NCBI GenBank assembly: GCA_902782785.1 | Contig: CACZOH010000214.1 | Span: 1 to 5,552 of the forward strand | DNA from: an uncultured Ruminococcus sp. | GTDB lineage: Bacteria; Bacillota; Clostridia; Oscillospirales; CAG-272 | Direction of reading: 5' to 3' | Length of the DNA: 5,552 nt | Shown here: one piece after another, positions 5,295 to 5,552 of the stretch | Layout: every line of letters begins with the position of its first letter | Position numbering within the stretch: position 1 is the stretch's first letter | Made by a program: the position numbers and the translations under genes | The notes under the pieces: generated by a model | Databases searched by the model: none | What the model was told of the DNA's origin: nothing | What the model saw: only the letters and a program-made list of their open reading frames with translations

Positions 5295-5552
5295 ACCGGC
5301 TGCTGCTGAGTCCTGCTCAGTATATCCTCCTGAACTTCTCTTGCGAGCGTTACGTATACGGCGGAAAATCCCGACACGCGAACTACAAGCGAAGGATATT
5401 TATCGGGATGCTCCATTGCGTCTATAAGCACCTCGCGGGAGGTCGAGTTTATCTGTATCTCCTGACCGCCGCGGCTGAAATAAACGCGTATGAGCGAAAG
5501 CAGTTTTTCACGTTTTCCGTCTTCAAACGCTGACGGTGAGAACTTCTGATTG
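5291..5552 (-). CDS. Glycyl radical enzyme (PFL2-like), C-terminal 86 residues (partial)
   Basis: This is the C-terminal end of a gene that continues beyond the right edge; whole codons run from 5551 down to the TGA at 5293-5291. The fragment contains RVYFSRGGQEIQINSTS (22-38), a conserved block before the radical loop. It also holds the radical motif LVVRVSGFSA (55-64), in which G61 (codon 5371-5369) is the glycine that carries the radical. The tail AREVQEDILSRTQQQ resembles the non-canonical, PFL2-like glycyl radical enzymes (dehydratases, lyases, decarboxylases) rather than classical pyruvate formate-lyase. The catalytic Cys and substrate pocket lie outside the window, so the reaction cannot be assigned. 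The stop codon overlaps the activase start, as is usual for cognate pairs. Following genes encode a dehydrogenase, an acetylesterase and a ferredoxin-type aldo/keto reductase, suggesting an alcohol- or sugar-like substrate. Confidence 0.93.
   Translation of the reverse strand, partial: NQKFSPSAFEDGKREKLLSLIRVYFSRGGQEIQINSTSREVLIDAMEHPDKYPSLVVRVSGFSAVYVTLAREVQEDILSRTQQQPV
5306..5320 (-). promoter_or_regulatory. Small hairpin before the activase start
   Basis: On the minus strand CTGAG-CAGGA-CTCAG forms a 5-bp stem whose 5-base loop holds the SD-like AGGA, 11 bases before the activase ATG. AGGA itself is about 16 bases from the ATG, too far for normal use. It lies inside the radical enzyme's coding sequence (ILSRTQ) and may simply reflect codon choice, or it may tune re-initiation so that less activase than enzyme is made. 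Confidence 0.25.

Overview
The window is about 5.5 kb of moderately AT-rich bacterial DNA. It carries an anaerobic catabolic operon on the minus strand, a 1.2 kb stretch without an intact gene, and the 5' end of one further minus-strand gene. The oxygen-sensitive enzymes (glycyl radical enzyme, radical-SAM activase, ferredoxin-type reductase), the GGAGG-type ribosome binding sites and the codon use fit a strict anaerobe, most likely a Clostridia-type Bacillota from a gut or similar habitat. The taxon is inferred; no rRNA or marker gene is present.

Right to left (the direction of transcription), the operon contains: the last 86 residues of a glycyl radical enzyme with the radical motif RVSGFSA (5291-5552, running off the window); its radical-SAM activating enzyme (4530-5294); a zinc-dependent medium-chain dehydrogenase (3426-4520); a cytoplasmic SGNH/SASA-type carbohydrate acetylesterase (2621-3424); and an aldo/keto reductase with a C-terminal two-cluster ferredoxin domain (1453-2592). 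The junctions are a 4-base ATGA overlap, then gaps of 9, 1 and 28 bases, so one polycistronic transcript is likely. The promoter lies beyond the right edge. A reasonable but unproven reading is that a deacetylated, hydroxylated (polyol- or sugar-like) substrate is oxidised by the dehydrogenase and cleaved or dehydrated by the radical enzyme, and that the carbonyl product is reduced by the ferredoxin-type aldo/keto reductase. No microcompartment shell gene, transporter or regulator is visible here.

The stretch from 229 to 1452 has no intact gene but is not featureless. A good plus-strand promoter (TTGACC, 17 bases, extended -10 TGTTAATAT, 424-452) faces a protein-like but stop-interrupted reading frame (535-903). 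A GC-rich hairpin with a U-rich tail (943-990) follows. This promoter/decayed-frame/terminator unit is either the remains of a gene or a structured non-coding RNA of about 0.5 kb. Between 991 and 1452 only weak, A-rich minus-strand ORF fragments and small inverted repeats are seen.

At the left edge, 1-228 minus is the first 76 codons of an unrecognised protein with a strong ribosome binding site and no signal peptide, possibly carbohydrate-related. No tRNA, rRNA, CRISPR array, insertion sequence or attachment site was found.
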